A stretch of 6,980 nucleotides of DNA from Candidatus Aminicenantota bacterium (lineage in GTDB: Bacteria; Acidobacteriota; Aminicenantia; Aminicenantales; Aminicenantaceae). The notes under the pieces are model-generated. The model was not told the DNA's origin and made no database searches. It was given only the letters and a program-made list of their open reading frames with translations. Positions 5,604 to 6,980 of this stretch are shown one piece after another (positions within the stretch are counted from its first letter, which is position 1; each line of letters starts with the position of its first letter). The translations under genes and the position numbers were made by a program. Location of the stretch: assembly GCA_030607635.1 (NCBI GenBank), contig JAUWJP010000091.1:1-6980 (forward strand), in the 5' to 3' direction.

Positions 5604-5724
5604 CGAAATTCTAACTGGGAGTTATAAAATTCGAGAAAAATGCCAAAATTTATAACTCTAGGTTATAAAATTCAGCTTCCAGGCTAAAAATCCTGCCTTA
5701 TTTGATGGTTTTAAACAGCGGCTC
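5604..5724 (+). repeat. 121-bp structured dispersed repeat, copy B
   Basis: The second copy of the repeat, 115 of 121 bases identical to 2443-2563. The two stems are kept: at 5659 and 5678 the C of copy A is replaced by T, which still pairs with G as a wobble in a plus-strand transcript. The other four changes (5613, 5686, 5713, 5718) lie outside the stems. This copy ends where the broken methyltransferase reading frame begins and may have removed that gene's start. Confidence 0.85.
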
Positions 5725-6193
5725 CAGCCAGGATCGCGCTCTCCCTTACTTCTGCTGTTCGGAGGGCTGATTTCCTTGCCAGCCTGTTTCCCTCCCTCAA
5801 TCCTTGTCTTCTGGCATGTGTACGGTCTGCTTGTACTTTATGGGGCTTCTGATAAGAACTTGGTCCGCCGGTCATCTCAGGAAGGAAAAGGAACTGGCAA
5901 TTTCCGGGCCTTATCAATACACCAGAAATCCTCTTTATTTGGGAAATTTTGTAATAGGAGTCAGCGCTGCCTTCGCATCTCGCTCGTGGTGGGTACTTGG
6001 GTATTTTGCTGCTTATTTTCTCCTCTTCTACCCTCTTGTCATAAAAAGGGAAATGAAAAGCATGAAGGAGCTTTTTCCCGCATTTTTTTTGTACGAAAAG
6101 ATAGGAACACCACCCGTCATCATTATTCAAGTGATTGATAAAATTTCTAATGAAATCGATGTTTTCTCCAACGCGATTGGATTTTGGATTTAA
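5715..6193 (+). pseudogene. Isoprenylcysteine/phospholipid methyltransferase family gene, frameshifted and chimeric
   Basis: The core 'RTWSAGHLRKEKELAISGPY', 'QYTRNPLYLGNFVIG' and the membrane stretch 'WWVLGYFAAYFLLFYPLVI' identify a PEMT/ICMT-type integral membrane methyltransferase, which uses S-adenosylmethionine; the substrate is unknown. The gene is broken. The N-terminal part (SPLLLLFGGLISLP... PPSILVFWHVYGLLVLY) lies in a different frame. Removing one G from the GGGG run at 5842-5845 joins the two as 'GLLVLYGLLIRTWSAGHL', which fits the family spacing. No usable start codon is found in the first frame, and it runs back into repeat copy B. At the far end the usual last residues are replaced from about 6121 by 'IIQVIDKISNEIDVFSNAIG', the tail of a VWFA-related protein. 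The end chosen is the TAA at 6191-6193. Confidence 0.75.
6121..6193 (+). pseudogene. 3' tail remnant of a lost VWFA-related paralogue
   Basis: From ATTCAAG at 6125 to TCCAA at 6171 the DNA matches the last codons of the 526-residue VWFA-related gene (its minus strand, about 3903-3856), with five differences, all at third codon positions. The shared peptide is 'IQVIDKISNEIDVFS'. The silent differences show that this is an old paralogue kept under protein selection, not a fresh copy of the neighbour. Only the tail is left, fused in frame to the methyltransferase fragment. Confidence 0.75.
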
Positions 6194-6199
6194 TACGTT

Positions 6200-6223
6200 T
6201 AGTCCATTTAGACTATTGAGTCT
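6200..6223 (+). promoter_or_regulatory. Overlapping inverted repeats, possible activator site upstream of the sigma54 promoter
   Basis: Two perfect 5-bp inverted repeats overlap: TAGTC-N6-GACTA (6200-6215) and AGACT-N4-AGTCT (6210-6223). They lie about 170-190 bases before the predicted sigma54 start site, a usual distance for enhancer-binding activators. ACAC-AA-GTGT in the 6280s is a further small palindrome. Function is inferred from position only. The rest of 6194-6364 shows nothing else. Confidence 0.35.
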
Positions 6224-6364
6224 GTTACACCTGATGGATTCAGCTATCAGCCATGAATAAACTACTTACTTATGCTAAACACAAGTGTATTTATAACCCT
6301 GCAATCGTCTTATTTTAAGGACATAATATATGCACAAAACCACAAGATTACAGAGGAATGCGGA

Positions 6365-6381
6365 TTGGCATAGTATTTGCA
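6365..6381 (+). promoter_or_regulatory. Sigma54-type (-24/-12) promoter of the VWFA-related gene
   Basis: TTGGCATAGTATTTGCA contains the GG (6367-6368) and GC (6379-6380) dinucleotides exactly 12 bases apart, in the context TTGGCA and TTTGCA expected for RpoN promoters. The predicted start is near 6391, leaving a leader of about 26 bases that holds the ribosome site. Transcription would need an ATP-driven enhancer-binding activator. Confidence 0.75.
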
Positions 6382-6417
6382 TAAGATATTATCTGGATTA
6401 AATAAAAGGAGGGTAAA

Positions 6418-6980
6418 ATGCAAATTAGTAAAAAAGCAAATTCCTATCCATTTTTATTTATATTAATAATTAGTATAAGTGTGTTTCTTTTTTCCCAACT
6501 TATTTTTGTTGAATCATTACAATCTCAAACAAAAAATTCAAAAATAAAGCAAGAATCTCTGCAGCACGAAGTCACTGTAACTTTAAAACTGATTCAGGTT
6601 TATGTGGCTGATAAAAAAGGGAGCCCGGTGACAGATTTGAATAAATCCGATTTTGTACTTTATGATAATGGAAAGCTTAAGAAAATTACTGATTTTGAAA
6701 AACACATCTTATCCCTGCCCGGGAAAAAAGCAGAAGAAACAAAACCAGCTATTACTCCTGAAGTCCCCTCTAGAATGAATCGGAAATTTTTCCTCATTTT
6801 TGATCTTGCTTTTAACAATGAAGCGGGATTCATGAACTCAAAGAAGGTAGCTTTACATTTCATCGACACCCAACTTCATCCGACTGATGAGGTTGGAATT
6901 CTTTCTTATTCCGCAACAAAAGGTTTAGCTCTCCATGAATATCTCACTTATGACTTTCAAAAAGTTCGTCAGGTAATTGA
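6418..6980 (+). CDS. VWFA-related protein, N-terminal part (runs off the window)
   Basis: Open from the ATG at 6418 to the window end (187 codons). A strong ribosome site, AAGGAGGG at 6407-6413, precedes it. Residues 5-32 give a signal peptide or anchor: KK, then 'PFLFILIISISVFLFSQLIF'. The conserved family lead-in is at 50-94, with 'VTLKLIQVYVADKKGSPVTD' followed by 'LNKSDFVLYDNGKLKKITDF', and the VWA-like fold starts near 122 ('RKFFLIFDLAFNNEAGF'). As in the neighbour, the DxSxS metal site is not kept (DLAFN). 'LHPTDEVGILSYSATKG' at 153-169 matches the next strand. It is a paralogue of the minus-strand VWFA-related gene and was probably once in tandem with the lost copy whose tail remains at 6121-6193. 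Expression likely depends on sigma54. The C-terminal part is not seen. Confidence 0.85.
   Translation, partial: MQISKKANSYPFLFILIISISVFLFSQLIFVESLQSQTKNSKIKQESLQHEVTVTLKLIQVYVADKKGSPVTDLNKSDFVLYDNGKLKKITDFEKHILSLPGKKAEETKPAITPEVPSRMNRKFFLIFDLAFNNEAGFMNSKKVALHFIDTQLHPTDEVGILSYSATKGLALHEYLTYDFQKVRQVI

Noticed and set aside
5711..6130. Minus-strand frame opposite the methyltransferase remnant
   Set aside because: Antisense to a recognised family; no ribosome site or domain.
6660..6869. Minus-strand frame inside the second VWFA-related gene
   Set aside because: Antisense to a clear coding region with a strong start and signal peptide.
1..6980. CRISPR array, tRNA or rRNA genes
   Set aside because: No regularly spaced repeats, no cloverleaf-like sequence with a CCA-side acceptor pairing, and no rRNA-like segments were seen on either strand.

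Overview
The window looks like accessory chromosome from an AT-rich bacterium, probably of the Acidobacteriota/Candidatus Aminicenantes kind. The best evidence is two secreted VWFA-related proteins of the 'acidobacterial' type (one complete, one cut by the window end), plus the 3' tail of a third. Sigma70-like promoters, one sigma54-type promoter and Shine-Dalgarno sites indicate a bacterium. The phylum assignment is an inference from these families.

Layout. Positions 1-427 (minus) hold the N-terminal part of a TrmB-family regulator with a palindrome over its own promoter. A GNAT acetyltransferase diverges from it (675-1259, plus). Next are the 3' remnant of an IS3-family element (1276-1624, minus) and a BrnT/BrnA toxin-antitoxin pair (2234-1697, minus) with a near-consensus promoter and an internal palindrome. 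About 680 bp without a gene follows (2313-2995); it contains a GGACGGTCCCC palindrome and copy A of a 121-bp structured repeat. A second two-gene module (2996-3609, plus) encodes a DUF4258-like small protein and a DUF2283 domain fused to an excisionase-type HTH. It has a perfect sigma70 promoter and is framed by an 8-bp inverted repeat. Downstream lies an orphan group II intron domain V/VI (3743-3813).

The right half holds a 526-residue exported VWFA-related protein (5420-3840, minus), copy B of the 121-bp repeat (5604-5724), a decayed isoprenylcysteine/phospholipid methyltransferase gene whose last codons are fused in frame to the tail of a lost VWFA paralogue (about 5715-6193), and then a sigma54-type promoter driving another VWFA-related gene that runs off the window (6418 onward).

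Reading the parts together: a mobile-element and toxin-antitoxin island (about 1276-3813) sits between a regulator/acetyltransferase pair and a cluster of VWFA-related surface or exported proteins. The cluster shows rearrangement through repeats: gene loss, chimeric tails and dispersed copies. The most noteworthy items are the toxin-antitoxin-like pair with a DUF2283-HTH fusion, the paired 121-bp repeats whose differences preserve RNA pairing, the orphan intron catalytic domain, and the sigma54 control of a VWFA-related gene.
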